This document shows positions 40,417-50,269 of a stretch of 64,000 nucleotides of DNA, in pieces. A program made the position numbers and the translations under genes. Source of the DNA: Vibrio sp. AND4 (GTDB taxonomy: Bacteria; Pseudomonadota; Gammaproteobacteria; Enterobacterales; Vibrionaceae); assembly GCF_000171815.1 (NCBI RefSeq), contig NZ_ABGR01000008.1, positions 62,001 through 126,000 of the forward strand, in the 5' to 3' direction. Each line of letters opens with the position of its first letter. The stretch's first letter is position 1. Below the pieces are notes generated by a model, which worked only from the letters and a program-made list of their open reading frames with translations, was not told the origin of the DNA and searched no databases.

Positions 40417-43400
40417 ATGGCGCAAATGTCAGTTCCAACGCCACTGCAAACCATGACTTTTCCACTGCATGGGGCAAGGTTAATTGAAGCATCGGCGGGT
40501 ACGGGTAAAACTTTTACCATCGCGGGGTTGTACCTGCGACTGCTGTTAGGACACGGCACGACCGATACCAAACATCGCGTGCCGTTGACCGTGGATCAAA
40601 TATTGGTGGTGACCTTTACTGAGGCCGCAACGGCGGAGCTGCGTGATCGTATTCGTGCGCGTATTCACGACGCAAGGATCGCATTTTCTCGTGGCCAAAG
40701 CTTGGATCCTGTTATCCAGCCTCTGTTGGTAGAGATCGACGATCATAAGCAAGCCACTGAGATACTCTTGCAAGCAGAGCGCCAAATGGATGAAGCCGCG
40801 GTCTATACCATTCACGGTTTTTGTCAACGTATGCTGACACAGAACGCTTTTGAATCGGGTAGCCGTTTCGACAATGAGTTTGTAACCGATGAGAGTCACC
40901 TTAAGGCGCAAGTGGTTGCCGATTACTGGCGTCGTAACTTCTACCCTTTGCCATTCGCTTTGGCTGGAGAAGTGCGCCAATTATGGGGTTCGCCATCGGA
41001 GCTGCTGTATGACATCAGTCACTATCTCACGGGAGCACAGCTCAGTCTTTCGGTTCCAGCAATGCAGGGCAGCCTTGCTGAGTTACATGAGCAAAATTTA
41101 AAGCAGATCGATGCATTGAAAGCCCAATGGCGTGATAGTCAAGATGACTTTCTTACGCTGATTTCGGACTCTGATGTCAACAAACGCAGCTACACTAAAA
41201 AGTCGTTGCCGACATGGTTAGAAGTGGTCAATGCATGGGCTGCGACAGAAACCACAGGCTATGACTATCCAGATAAGCTGGAGAAGTTTGCACAAAATGT
41301 GTTATTTGAGAAAACTGCGAAAGGCAGCGCGCCGCAGCACCCAATGTTTGAGGCGATCGAAGCTTTCCTTGCCAACCCAATCAGCTTAAAGGCACCGCTA
41401 TTAGCCCATGCGATTGAGCATGGCCGAGTGATGCTAGCAAAAGCCAAAAAACAGAAGCAATGGCTATCATTTGATGACTTGCTGACTCAGCTTTCTGCTT
41501 CTATTGATAGCGATGAGAGTGCGTTGCTGACGGATCGTATCCGCACGCTTTATCCCGTTGCGATGATTGATGAATTCCAAGATACAGACCCACTGCAATA
41601 CAGTATTTTTAGCCGTATTTATTTGGATAACCCTGAATGCGGCCTGTTTATGATCGGTGACCCGAAACAGGCAATTTACGGTTTTCGTGGCGCCGACATT
41701 TTTACCTACATCAAGGCACGTAACCAAGTCAGTGCTCATTACACGCTTGGCACTAACTGGCGCTCAGGTGCTGATATGGTGCAGGCCGTGAACCAGGTTT
41801 TCTCTCTGCCAGATAGTCCGTTCATCTACGATACTGATATTCCATTTCACGCGGTGAATTACAGTCCAAGTGCAGACAAACGCGTTTGGACCATGGGGGG
41901 GCAAAAGCAACCTGCGCTGACTTATTGGTTGCAAGCAGCAGAAGACAAACCATTGGCAAAAGGCGAATATCTTACCGTTATGGCTGAAGCGACGGCGAGC
42001 CAAATTCAAACCATTTTGACCGCAGCTCAGCGCGGCCAAGCGTGTTTGGTGAATGGTGAAAAGCAAAAGCCAGTCAAAGCAGGCGATATTGCGGTGTTGG
42101 TGCGAACGGGGAGTGAGGGCCGCAAGATCAAGCAAGCGCTGGCTGACCAAGGTATTGCTAGCGTGTACCTTTCTAACCGCGATAGCGTGTTTACCAGCTC
42201 TGTCGCACAAGACTTACAACGTTTGCTGCAAGCGGTGTTAACGCCAGAAAATGACAGGGCATTGCGAGCCAGTTTAGCATCTGAATTATTTGCTCTGGAT
42301 GCGGCAAGCTTGGATGCTCTCAATAACGATGAAGCCGTATGGGACAATGCGGTTAATGAATTTAAAGAATACCGTAAGTTATGGGTACAACGTGGCGTGC
42401 TACCTATGCTTAGAGCTGTGATCAGTAAGCGTCATATTGCCGAACGTCTTTTGGAACAAGGAGCCAGCTCACAAAGCGAAAACGGTGAGCGAGTACTTAC
42501 CGATCTGATGCACATTGGTGAGTTATTGCAGCAAGCAAGCAACGAATTAGACAGCGACCATGGTTTGCTGCGTTGGTTGGCGCAATCCATCAGCGATGCA
42601 GAACATGGGTTAGGTGGCAGCGATGACCAAATTCAGCGTTTGGAATCAGAGCGTAACTTGGTGCAAATCGTCACCATTCACAAATCTAAAGGCTTGGAAT
42701 ACGAGTTGGTCTTTCTTCCATTTGTATTTAGCTACCGCGAGGCGAGTGAAGCCAAATACTACGACGCCGAGAATGATCGTACCGTGCTCGATATTACCGG
42801 GAACGATGCGTCGCTAAAACAAGCTGATAAAGAGCGGCTTGCTGAAGATTTACGCCTTATCTATGTAGCGCTTACGCGTGCCGTGTATGCCTGTTTTATT
42901 GGCGCTTCACCACTGCGTAATGGGCGTTCAACCAAAGAGCCAACAGGAGTGCATCACAGTGCGATTGGTTACTTGGTACAAAATGGTCAAGAGGGCGGCA
43001 TTAACGATCTGTTTGTCGGGCTTAGCAAACAGCAAGAGAACCTCGATAGTGTTGTGATTTGTGAGCCCCCAAAGCAGCATGTTGAGAGGTATGTAGCAGA
43101 GCAATCCGAGTTAGAAGCGCTGACAGCGAAAGAGCTGCAAAAACCAATTGATAGAAACTGGCGCATCACCAGTTACTCGGGCTTGATTAAGCAAGGCTCT
43201 CATCATGCTGAACATGACGCGACGATAGAAATCACGGGCTTTGATATCGATTCTTCCGAAGAGCAAGATGAAGCGGCATTGGTTGAGCCAGAACGCTCTA
43301 TCTTTAATTTCCCTCGTGGCGCACGTCCGGGGACTTTCCTGCACAGTTTATTTGAGGAAATCGAGTTTACTCAGCCTGCAACAACAGAAGAGAATAGCCA

Positions 43401-44055
43401 GATTATTCTTGGTTTGATGGAAAGTGAACAGCTTGATGAGGAATGGTTGCCAATCCTGCAAAAATTGATTGATACCGTGCTGGCCACTCCGTTGGATAGC
43501 AAAGCGTTGCAACTGAATCAAAAAGGTACCGCGCAGCGCTTGGTAGAGATGGAATTCTTGCTGCCAATTGAAGTCTTGTCTGCACCAGCACTAAACCGTG
43601 TGATTCAACGTCATGATCCATTGTCTGCCAAAGCGGGCGATCTGGGTTTCCAAACGGTGCAAGGTATGTTGAAAGGCTTTATTGATTTGGTATTTGAACA
43701 CCAAGGCAAATACTACGTACTTGACTGGAAATCGAATCATTTGGGCGATGATGTGTGCCACTATCATGGCGATGCACTGAAGTCAGCCATGGCGGATCAT
43801 CGTTACGATCTGCAATATCAAATCTACGCCTTGGCGCTGCATCGTTTCTTGCGCAGCAGACTGCCAAATTATGATTATGAACAACATTTTGGTGGCGTTT
43901 ATTACCTGTTCTTGCGTGGCATGGATGGGCAAAGCGATCATGGTATTTTTTCTGCCAAGCCAAGCTTCGAATTTTTACAAGAGATGGATCATTTGATTGA
44001 TGGTCGAGCGCTTGAAACGCGATCCAGTGAATCGGGTCAAATGGAGTTAATTTGA
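40417..44055 (+). CDS. recB: Exodeoxyribonuclease V beta subunit RecB
   Basis: RecB is the 3'-5' helicase and the only nuclease of RecBCD, and it loads RecA after Chi. The 1212-residue protein has Walker A ASAGTGKT at 25-32, the UvrD-type DEFQDTDPLQ near 383, the helicase motif TIHKSKGLEYELVF near 755, and the C-terminal nuclease motif LDWKSNHLG near 1101. The ATG at 40417 has GGAGA upstream; an in-frame TTG 24 codons earlier lacks one. It shares one base with recD (TGATG). Confidence 0.97.
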   Translation: MAQMSVPTPLQTMTFPLHGARLIEASAGTGKTFTIAGLYLRLLLGHGTTDTKHRVPLTVDQILVVTFTEAATAELRDRIRARIHDARIAFSRGQSLDPVIQPLLVEIDDHKQATEILLQAERQMDEAAVYTIHGFCQRMLTQNAFESGSRFDNEFVTDESHLKAQVVADYWRRNFYPLPFALAGEVRQLWGSPSELLYDISHYLTGAQLSLSVPAMQGSLAELHEQNLKQIDALKAQWRDSQDDFLTLISDSDVNKRSYTKKSLPTWLEVVNAWAATETTGYDYPDKLEKFAQNVLFEKTAKGSAPQHPMFEAIEAFLANPISLKAPLLAHAIEHGRVMLAKAKKQKQWLSFDDLLTQLSASIDSDESALLTDRIRTLYPVAMIDEFQDTDPLQYSIFSRIYLDNPECGLFMIGDPKQAIYGFRGADIFTYIKARNQVSAHYTLGTNWRSGADMVQAVNQVFSLPDSPFIYDTDIPFHAVNYSPSADKRVWTMGGQKQPALTYWLQAAEDKPLAKGEYLTVMAEATASQIQTILTAAQRGQACLVNGEKQKPVKAGDIAVLVRTGSEGRKIKQALADQGIASVYLSNRDSVFTSSVAQDLQRLLQAVLTPENDRALRASLASELFALDAASLDALNNDEAVWDNAVNEFKEYRKLWVQRGVLPMLRAVISKRHIAERLLEQGASSQSENGERVLTDLMHIGELLQQASNELDSDHGLLRWLAQSISDAEHGLGGSDDQIQRLESERNLVQIVTIHKSKGLEYELVFLPFVFSYREASEAKYYDAENDRTVLDITGNDASLKQADKERLAEDLRLIYVALTRAVYACFIGASPLRNGRSTKEPTGVHHSAIGYLVQNGQEGGINDLFVGLSKQQENLDSVVICEPPKQHVERYVAEQSELEALTAKELQKPIDRNWRITSYSGLIKQGSHHAEHDATIEITGFDIDSSEEQDEAALVEPERSIFNFPRGARPGTFLHSLFEEIEFTQPATTEENSQIILGLMESEQLDEEWLPILQKLIDTVLATPLDSKALQLNQKGTAQRLVEMEFLLPIEVLSAPALNRVIQRHDPLSAKAGDLGFQTVQGMLKGFIDLVFEHQGKYYVLDWKSNHLGDDVCHYHGDALKSAMADHRYDLQYQIYALALHRFLRSRLPNYDYEQHFGGVYYLFLRGMDGQSDHGIFSAKPSFEFLQEMDHLIDGRALETRSSESGQMELI

Positions 44056-46214
44056 TGAAAACCAATGATGTGACTTCTGCTCCAGATGGTGCAATCGCAA
44101 CTTTAGACCTGATGAACACCTTAGCGTCACTGGTCAGTAAGGGGGCGATTCGTCAATTGGATTTTCAGTTCGCCTGCTTTATTTATGCTCAAGCTGAACT
44201 GCAAGAGAACAGCCAAGCGCTGGCTTTTATTGCTGGAGTAGCCAGTAGTGAGTTAGGTAAAGGGCATATTTGTTTGCCCCTTTTTGATAGCCAAGGACAA
44301 CCAGTCGATCTTGCCAGTAAGCTTGGTTTGTTTGGTGAACCCTCATTGACGCTGAACACTCAGATGCAAGGCGTTAACTGGGTTGAGCTTCTGCAAGCGT
44401 CGCCTTTGGTTGGTGCTCAAGGTGAAGCCTTGCCAATGATGTTTGATGGTGAGCGTCTCTACTTGCATCGTTACTGGCACTATGAAGTGACGTTGGCGGG
44501 TAAGCTCAATCAACTCAGTGCTGCTGTAAATTTGCAGTCGCAAGAGTTCGAGCGTTTATCAGAACTGCTCCATCACTTATTCGCTCGTCAGTACCACTTT
44601 TTGTTTAATGCACTCGCCAGATTGGCCGAAGTTGGAACCAGCAGCCAAGTGCTGCGTCAGCAGTTAGTCTGTGATTATTTGGATGTGGTTGCCGGAGGCA
44701 ATCTCGATTGGTCAGCCATTGAAGCTGTCGTCTGCCAAGCGAAACACGTTAGTGACCTCCAAGTATTGGATAAGCTTATACCGCTGTCAGCCTGCGTGAA
44801 CTGGCAAAAAGTTGCAGCGGCTGTGGCTCTGACGCGCCGTTTTGCGGTGATTTCCGGTGGTCCGGGGACGGGTAAAACCACCACGGTAACCAAACTGCTT
44901 GCCGCGCTGATTGAGCAAGCAGGACAAGAGAAAAATCTTACTATTAAGCTGGTGGCGCCAACTGGTAAAGCGGCGGCACGTTTGACTGAGTCTATTGGTA
45001 AGGCGATTCAAGAGTTGCCAGTCGAATCCGAACTCAAGCTGAAAATACCAACGGAGTCGAGTACTTTACATCGCTTATTGGGTGCGATCCCGAACAGCGC
45101 TGAGTTTCGTCATAACAAGCAAAATCCGCTACACCTCGATATTTTGGTGGTGGACGAAGCCTCTATGGTCGATCTGCCGATGATGTACAAAGTTGTCGAT
45201 GCGTTGCCAAAGCATGCTCGTTTGATTTTACTTGGAGACAAAGACCAGTTGGCGTCAGTAGAGGCGGGGGCTGTGTTAGGTGACATCTGTTCGTTTCATG
45301 CATTTGGCTTTGGCAAAGAGCAGGCGTCTGCAGTCGCCAAGTTAACCGGGTTTGATACCTTGGCGTTCAGCGCCAACAGTAATGCTTCGATTGCTGATAG
45401 TTTATGTATGCTGCAAAAGAGTTACCGGTTCGATGCACGCTCTGGCATCGGCCAGCTAGCGAGGGCGGTCAATGTCGGCTCAGCGGCTAAAGTGGATAAG
45501 GTTTGGCTTCGCGATTTTGCTGATATCGAACATTTTGCGCTGAGTAGCCAAAATTACAATCAGATGATCCAGACCTTAGTCTCCGAATATGGTCGCTATT
45601 TGAAACGTATTGGACATCCAGAGATTGATCCAAAGACAGGGGAGCCAGAAACGCTGACCCACCAAGCCAAAGCGGTGCTGGAAAGCTTTAATCAATGTCG
45701 ATTACTGTGCGCAATTCGCGAGGGTGATTTTGGTGTGACAGGTCTAAACCAACGCATAGAGAAAGCATTAGCGGCACGTAAGTTGATCCAAACCCAAGAC
45801 GAGCTTTGGTATCACGGTAGACCTGTGATGGTTACTCGCAATGATCATGGCTTAGGGTTGTACAACGGTGATATTGGCATTTGCATGCGGGACAATAGCG
45901 AAGGGGCGTCGCGTCTCAAAGTATTCTTCGAATTACCAGATGGCAGCATGAAGTCGGTGCTTCCAAGCCGAGTGCCTGAGCATGAAACCGCATATGCGAT
46001 GACCATCCATAAATCCCAAGGCAGTGAGTTCGACTACACGCTGATGATTTTACCGCCTGACTTCAGTCCAATTCTCACTCGTGAGTTGATTTACACAGGC
46101 ATTACTCGTGCAAAGAAACGTCTCTCAATGTATGCAGAGATGGGTGTCCTTAAGCGTGGAATCAAGGTAAAAACGACCCGAGCGAGTGGATTAATTTCTC
46201 GTTTATCTGGTTAA
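44055..46214 (+). CDS. recD: Exodeoxyribonuclease V alpha subunit RecD
   Basis: RecD is the 5'-3' helicase of RecBCD and restrains RecA loading before Chi. The 719-residue protein is longer than E. coli RecD (608). Walker A GGPGTGKTTT is near residue 268, Walker B VVDEASMVD near 365, and the C-terminal AMTIHKSQGSEFD helicase motif near 649. The start overlaps the recB stop by one base (TGATG), so translation is coupled. The extra length lies in insertions before and after Walker B, such as the FGFGKEQASAVAKL segment near 420. Confidence 0.97.
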   Translation: MKTNDVTSAPDGAIATLDLMNTLASLVSKGAIRQLDFQFACFIYAQAELQENSQALAFIAGVASSELGKGHICLPLFDSQGQPVDLASKLGLFGEPSLTLNTQMQGVNWVELLQASPLVGAQGEALPMMFDGERLYLHRYWHYEVTLAGKLNQLSAAVNLQSQEFERLSELLHHLFARQYHFLFNALARLAEVGTSSQVLRQQLVCDYLDVVAGGNLDWSAIEAVVCQAKHVSDLQVLDKLIPLSACVNWQKVAAAVALTRRFAVISGGPGTGKTTTVTKLLAALIEQAGQEKNLTIKLVAPTGKAAARLTESIGKAIQELPVESELKLKIPTESSTLHRLLGAIPNSAEFRHNKQNPLHLDILVVDEASMVDLPMMYKVVDALPKHARLILLGDKDQLASVEAGAVLGDICSFHAFGFGKEQASAVAKLTGFDTLAFSANSNASIADSLCMLQKSYRFDARSGIGQLARAVNVGSAAKVDKVWLRDFADIEHFALSSQNYNQMIQTLVSEYGRYLKRIGHPEIDPKTGEPETLTHQAKAVLESFNQCRLLCAIREGDFGVTGLNQRIEKALAARKLIQTQDELWYHGRPVMVTRNDHGLGLYNGDIGICMRDNSEGASRLKVFFELPDGSMKSVLPSRVPEHETAYAMTIHKSQGSEFDYTLMILPPDFSPILTRELIYTGITRAKKRLSMYAEMGVLKRGIKVKTTRASGLISRLSG

Positions 46215-46218
46215 AACA

Positions 46219-46250
46219 AAAAGACCGAGCACGATGCTCGATCTTTTTTA
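46219..46250. terminator. Terminator between recD and the small convergent gene
   Basis: AAAGACCGAGCA and TGCTCGATCTTT pair around CGA with one mismatch. TTTTTT follows on the plus strand and A residues precede, so it can act both ways. Confidence 0.85.
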
Positions 46251-46445
46251 ATTTAGGGCAAACGCGTTGGTAAACGACACGCTACGGATCCCATACTGCT
46301 TTTGACAGGTCAATATGAAGTCTTTGATAGCGTCATTAGTAGGAAATACACAGTGGACGTCGAACCCTTCCAAAAATTGGTTGTCCGCCATATCCAAGAA
46401 GCTTTGCAGTGAGTTACAAATAATGGTTCTCATAACAGCGCTCAT
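46248..46445 (-). CDS. Small hypothetical protein, 65 residues
   Basis: A short frame convergent with recD and ending inside the shared terminator. The sequence MRTIICNSLQSFLDMADNQF is plausible protein with balanced composition, followed by GFDVHCVFPTNDAIKDFILT. No signal peptide or membrane segment is seen. Two starts compete: ATG at 46445 and ATG at 46433, the latter behind GAGCG. I do not recognise a named family. The shared terminator and three imperfect repeats upstream (46502-46553) argue for a real gene. Confidence 0.5.
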   Translation of the reverse strand: MSAVMRTIICNSLQSFLDMADNQFLEGFDVHCVFPTNDAIKDFILTCQKQYGIRSVSFTNAFALN

Positions 46446-46501
46446 CTTATTTATTGTAAGAATAACAGCTGTCCTTGATGTATCGTGAGGAGTCGTCTAG
46501 G

Positions 46502-46553
46502 CTCTCAGCGCTTTAACACTCTCAGCAATTTGAAAACTCTCAACACTTTAGGG
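46502..46553. repeat. Three imperfect 17-18 bp tandem repeats
   Basis: CTCTCAGC occurs at 46502 and 46519 and CTCTCAAC at 46537, each followed by a similar AT-rich stretch (GCTTTAACA, AATTTGAAAA, ACTTTAGGG). They lie upstream of the small minus-strand gene and downstream of argA. Confidence 0.55.
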
Positions 46554-46718
46554 TGAAAAAACTCACCTAGATCCATAATGTTGATCGGTTAAAACTCAAT
46601 CGAACATTGTGCAGAGTATAACCAACGTAGTGTATATTGAAAAGGTTAATTTGCGACCAGTATTAATATAACTCTCGACACAACAAAATTACAATTTTTC
46701 AACCATTGAACCTTACTT

Positions 46719-48056
46719 CTATAGATCTAACACTAAGATCTTCGATTTACGCTGGAAGTTGTATAGGTCTTGTTTTTCCCCGGGTAGATAATTGACGTTT
46801 ACTTCGTAGAAACCTTGCTCTCTAAACCAATGTAGGCTGTGTGTCGTCAATACAAAGATTTGGTCGATGTGATCTGACTTAGAACGATGCTTCATATAGT
46901 TGAGTAAAAGTAACCCGCGGTTGCCATCGCGATAATCTGAGTGGATCGCCACACAAGCCATTTCTGCTTTACGCTCTTCGAGGTATGGGTACAAAGCAGC
47001 ACAACCTATAATAAGTCCATCTTTTTCTATAATGGTAAACTTATTAATTTCTTGCTCAAGCTGCTCGCGAGAGCGTTTGACTAATACACCTTGCTCTTCG
47101 AGTGGGCGAATCAGATCTAAAATACCACCTATATCGTCGATGCCAGCTTCCCGTACCTGTTCGGCACTGGCCATGACAACTTGGGTTCCGATACCATCGA
47201 AAGAGAACAATTCTTGGATGAGTGCACCATCGTCTTGGTAACTAATAAGATGGCTTCGTGGCACGCCTGCACGACAGGCCTCAATGGCCCCTTTAAGAAA
47301 GCATAATGTTTCAGAGGTGCTGTCGGTACCTGACGAAGTGTTCTCGGTCAGTTTTTTGATGACGTGCTCTGCTTCGATAGGAAATAATTCGGCTATAGCA
47401 TTGCCATTGTCATCAATGACCCCCTGCTCTGAACAGAACCCAATCAGTTTGTCTGCATCTAACCTGATTGCCAGTTGAGTCGCGACTTGTTCAGAAAGCA
47501 GGTTAAAACATTCACCAGTGACTGAACTGGCGATTGGGCCAAGTAGCACAATTGAACCCTGATCGAGAGCACGATGGATGGCATCCGTGTCAATCCTACG
47601 AATACGGCCACTGTGACAATAATCGACCCCATCCTCCACACCGAGTGGTTGAGCAATGACAAAATTGCCGCTCACGATATTCAGTTGAGTGCCGGCCATT
47701 GGCGTGTTGTTAAGACTCATAGATAAGCGTGCGGTAATGGCCAGTTGAAGTTGTCCTGCTGCTTGCATAACTACTGAAAGTGCGGCTTCATCCGTGATTC
47801 TAACGTGTTTGTGGTATGGTGTAGTAAGGTCTTGCTTTTCCAGTAGCTGGTTTATCTGGGGTCTGGCACCATAAACGACTATGATCTTAATGCCCAAGCT
47901 ATGCATTAAAGCAATGTCATTGATAATATTGCCAAAGTTTTTGTTTTCAATTGCTTCACCTCCGATCATCAAAACCATGGTTTTTCCACGGTGTGCATTT
48001 ACATAGGGAGTGGATTGACGGAATCCTTTTACCAGAGCAGTACTGCGAAATTTCAC
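46719..48056 (-). CDS. argA: Amino-acid N-acetyltransferase (N-acetylglutamate synthase)
   Basis: ArgA makes N-acetylglutamate from glutamate and acetyl-CoA, the first step of arginine synthesis. The protein has an amino-acid-kinase domain (residues 1 to about 280; [27 protein letters not shown]) and a C-terminal GNAT acetyltransferase domain (about 295-445; [20 protein letters not shown]). I prefer GTG at 48056, because AAAGGA is well spaced before it and the N-terminus then aligns with E. coli ArgA; ATG at 48065 adds three residues but touches the ribosome site. A possible ArgR half-box lies upstream. Confidence 0.95.
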   Translation of the reverse strand: MKFRSTALVKGFRQSTPYVNAHRGKTMVLMIGGEAIENKNFGNIINDIALMHSLGIKIIVVYGARPQINQLLEKQDLTTPYHKHVRITDEAALSVVMQAAGQLQLAITARLSMSLNNTPMAGTQLNIVSGNFVIAQPLGVEDGVDYCHSGRIRRIDTDAIHRALDQGSIVLLGPIASSVTGECFNLLSEQVATQLAIRLDADKLIGFCSEQGVIDDNGNAIAELFPIEAEHVIKKLTENTSSGTDSTSETLCFLKGAIEACRAGVPRSHLISYQDDGALIQELFSFDGIGTQVVMASAEQVREAGIDDIGGILDLIRPLEEQGVLVKRSREQLEQEINKFTIIEKDGLIIGCAALYPYLEERKAEMACVAIHSDYRDGNRGLLLLNYMKHRSKSDHIDQIFVLTTHSLHWFREQGFYEVNVNYLPGEKQDLYNFQRKSKILVLDL

Positions 48057-48090
48057 TATACGCATTCCTTTTGTTTATTTATGTTTTATT

Positions 48091-48108
48091 ATTGCCTTTT
48101 TATTCATT
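48091..48108. promoter_or_regulatory. Possible ArgR box upstream of argA
   Basis: On the minus strand AATGAATAAAAAGGCAAT matches one half of the ArgR consensus (TGAATAAAAATTCA) well and the other half poorly. It lies about 40 bases upstream of the start, as expected for ArgR control. Confidence 0.4.
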
Positions 48109-48219
48109 TTATAGCAAGAGAGTTTTTTGGAACAAGGCACAAAAATCGGAGTCTGCTGTTTGGTTCTGTTCGAGGGGAGCAGATACAATGCGTGAGTCTA
48201 GTCTAAATACCTAAGCCTA

Positions 48220-48675
48220 ATGTCTTCAGTCGGAAATAAGAATGCTGCGAGCGCTGCTCGTCCCGAGCAAAGTTCCCCAACCAAATCATTGCTCCGCAAA
48301 TGGGTAGAGCGCTTACTCATGCTGTCAGCATTTGTTGGCACTATCGCTGTTTTACTTTTATATGGTGATTTGATTACGCGCCATGTGAATCCACCTGTCC
48401 CCAAGTCCACTATTTATGGTAAATGGGTCGAGCAAGATGTCGCTCCCTATGCAAGAGAGGTGTTTATTCTCAGCGAGCGCGGTGTCACTGTGAGAGGTTC
48501 AATCGTCGCAACGGATTTTGAATTTGATGGTGATACGCTTTCTTATAAAATCGGTGCTAAGGTTCGTCAGTTTAACTTTCTCGATCAGCACCATTCAGAG
48601 ATAAAACTAGATTCAAATGCCCATTATCTTCCGGTTTTTCATTTAGAGGGCCATTCCAGCAAAGGCATACGTTAG
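48220..48675 (+). CDS. DUF2850 domain membrane-anchored protein
   Basis: A 151-residue protein of the vibrio-typical DUF2850 family. Residues about 33-50 (LLMLSAFVGTIAVLLLYG) form one membrane anchor. The rest is probably periplasmic, with STIYGKWVEQDVAPYAREVF followed by beta-rich sequence. The function is unknown. It is divergent from argA and isolated; no strong ribosome site is seen before the ATG. Confidence 0.82.
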   Translation: MSSVGNKNAASAARPEQSSPTKSLLRKWVERLLMLSAFVGTIAVLLLYGDLITRHVNPPVPKSTIYGKWVEQDVAPYAREVFILSERGVTVRGSIVATDFEFDGDTLSYKIGAKVRQFNFLDQHHSEIKLDSNAHYLPVFHLEGHSSKGIR

Positions 48676-49042
48676 TCATGGTAAATTAGATTCTTGGGTA
48701 TAGAGTGATCTATTTCCCCGTGCTTGTTCAAAACTGCTCTGTTAAATCAGTCTCCTGCTTCCTTGTTCAGACATTCTCTGGACAATTTGCTCACTTACCT
48801 CCTGTTACTATATCGCCAAACATATTGTTATGCCGAACATGGCAAATTATGGGGCCCTCTAGCTTGTTCTGAGAGGCTTCTCTTAGGCTAATTTTGAACA
48901 CTCACTGTGATTGCTATTATGGATAAATCATCAGCACTTAAAGCCTTTGCCTTATTGCTGATACACTTTGTCGCAGCTTTTCAATTGCGCCACTCACATT
49001 TGTTTGCCATCCTTTTGCTATCTTCTTTTATGGAAAAAACTC
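48676..49042. other. Region between the DUF2850 gene and mltA
   Basis: These 367 bases contain the mltA promoter region and a 43-codon hydrophobic frame at 48919-49050 that overlaps the mltA start. No clear terminator for the DUF2850 gene is visible. Confidence 0.45.
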
Positions 49043-49050
49043 GTGCTTAA
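48919..49050 (+). CDS. Possible small hydrophobic protein overlapping the mltA start
   Basis: This 43-residue frame reads MDKSSALKAFALLLIHFVAA, then a second hydrophobic run FAILLLSSF, and ends in MEKTRA. It finishes eight bases past the mltA GTG start, which would allow translational coupling. The ribosome site is weak and no family is recognised. It could be a leader peptide, a small membrane protein or chance. Confidence 0.3.
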   Translation: MDKSSALKAFALLLIHFVAAFQLRHSHLFAILLLSSFMEKTRA

Positions 49051-50167
49051 AAAACTTCTTCCTATTGTCACTTTAAGTCTGCTATTTGGTTGTGCAACAG
49101 CACCAGTGCCGGAACCAGAACAAAACTCACTTGCTAAGCAAGATTACGATGGTGAGTTTTCGCATATTTTGAACAGAACTGATCGGGTTGAATCGCGTAA
49201 GCCGCAAGACTTCACTGAATTTAACAAGCAGGCAGAGCAAGTTGTTATCAATTCGCCTTCGATGGCCAAAATGTACCAACCGCTCTACGAGAAGTTGAGT
49301 GAATGGGCATTACAGAGTGGTGATACGACATCGTTAGGTGCTTACGGTATTCAAGCGGCGCAGCTTGGTGGTGGTGATAAGAAGGGCAACGTGTTATTCA
49401 CTGGCTATTTCTCACCAGTGATGGAATTGCGTCATCAACCAAATGGAACATTTAAATATCCGGTATATGGTAAACCGACGTGTGGTTCGAATTGTCCGAC
49501 ACGCGCTGAAATTTATAATGGCGCACTCAGAGGTAAAGGCCTCGAACTTGGCTACGCCCCCAATATGATTGACCCGTTTATGATGGAAGTGCAGGGCAGT
49601 GGCTTCGTTCACTTTGAGGATGATGACACGTTAGAGTACTTCGCTTACGCAGGCAAAAATAACAAGGCGTACGTGAGCATTGGCCGTATTTTGATTGAGC
49701 GCGGTGAAGTGCCGCGTGAGGAGATGTCACTTAAAGCCATCAAAGATTGGGTAATGAAGAATGATGAGGCAAGCGTTCGTGAGTTGCTAGAGCAAAACCC
49801 TTCTTATGTTTTCTTCGAGCCGCAAGCAGACGCACCGGTCACTGGCTCGGCAGGCATCCCTTTATTACCTATGGCATCGGTGGCGGGGGATCGTTCAATT
49901 CTACCTATGGGAACGCCAATTTTGGCGGAAGTACCGCTGCTTAATAAAGATGGTACATGGAGCGGTGCACACCAACTTCGTCTTCTTATCGTGTTAGACA
50001 CTGGCGGTGCAGTGAAACAAAACCACCTCGACCTGTACCACGGTATGGGACCACGCGCGGGCACCCAAGCGGGTCATTACAAGCACTTTGGCCGAGTGTG
50101 GAAACTTGGTCTGGAAAACACACCAACGCAAGCGCCTTGGGCTTTGTCGCCAGAGAAGTTACAATAA
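49043..50167 (+). CDS. mltA: Membrane-bound lytic murein transglycosylase A
   Basis: MltA cleaves peptidoglycan glycan strands, leaving 1,6-anhydro ends, from the inner face of the outer membrane. The 374-residue lipoprotein has the lipobox LFGC (cysteine near residue 16), the MltA-specific domain (GYFSPVMELRHQP, DPFMMEVQGSGFV) and a C-terminal 3D domain (RLLIVLDTGGAVKQNHLDLYHG) with catalytic aspartate. The start is GTG at 49043, behind GGAAAA; earlier in-frame codons have no ribosome site and would bury the signal. AmpG, encoded later in the window, recycles the anhydro-muropeptides made here. Confidence 0.93.
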   Translation: MLKKLLPIVTLSLLFGCATAPVPEPEQNSLAKQDYDGEFSHILNRTDRVESRKPQDFTEFNKQAEQVVINSPSMAKMYQPLYEKLSEWALQSGDTTSLGAYGIQAAQLGGGDKKGNVLFTGYFSPVMELRHQPNGTFKYPVYGKPTCGSNCPTRAEIYNGALRGKGLELGYAPNMIDPFMMEVQGSGFVHFEDDDTLEYFAYAGKNNKAYVSIGRILIERGEVPREEMSLKAIKDWVMKNDEASVRELLEQNPSYVFFEPQADAPVTGSAGIPLLPMASVAGDRSILPMGTPILAEVPLLNKDGTWSGAHQLRLLIVLDTGGAVKQNHLDLYHGMGPRAGTQAGHYKHFGRVWKLGLENTPTQAPWALSPEKLQ

Positions 50168-50212
50168 GCACGTAGTGAGGGGAACCACCTCTCATCATCT
50201 AGACATTTCTTC

Positions 50213-50246
50213 AAAGAGTGCGTATAAATCGCACTCTTTATTTTTC
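50213..50246 (+). terminator. Intrinsic terminator of mltA
   Basis: AAAGAGTGCG and CGCACTCTTT form a perfect 10-bp stem, followed by ATTTTTCT. Confidence 0.85.
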
Positions 50247-50269
50247 TATCGATCATCTGGAACTTCAAT

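Noticed and set aside
46502..46553. CRISPR array
   Set aside because: Only three short imperfect repeats with no spacer of normal size and no cas genes.
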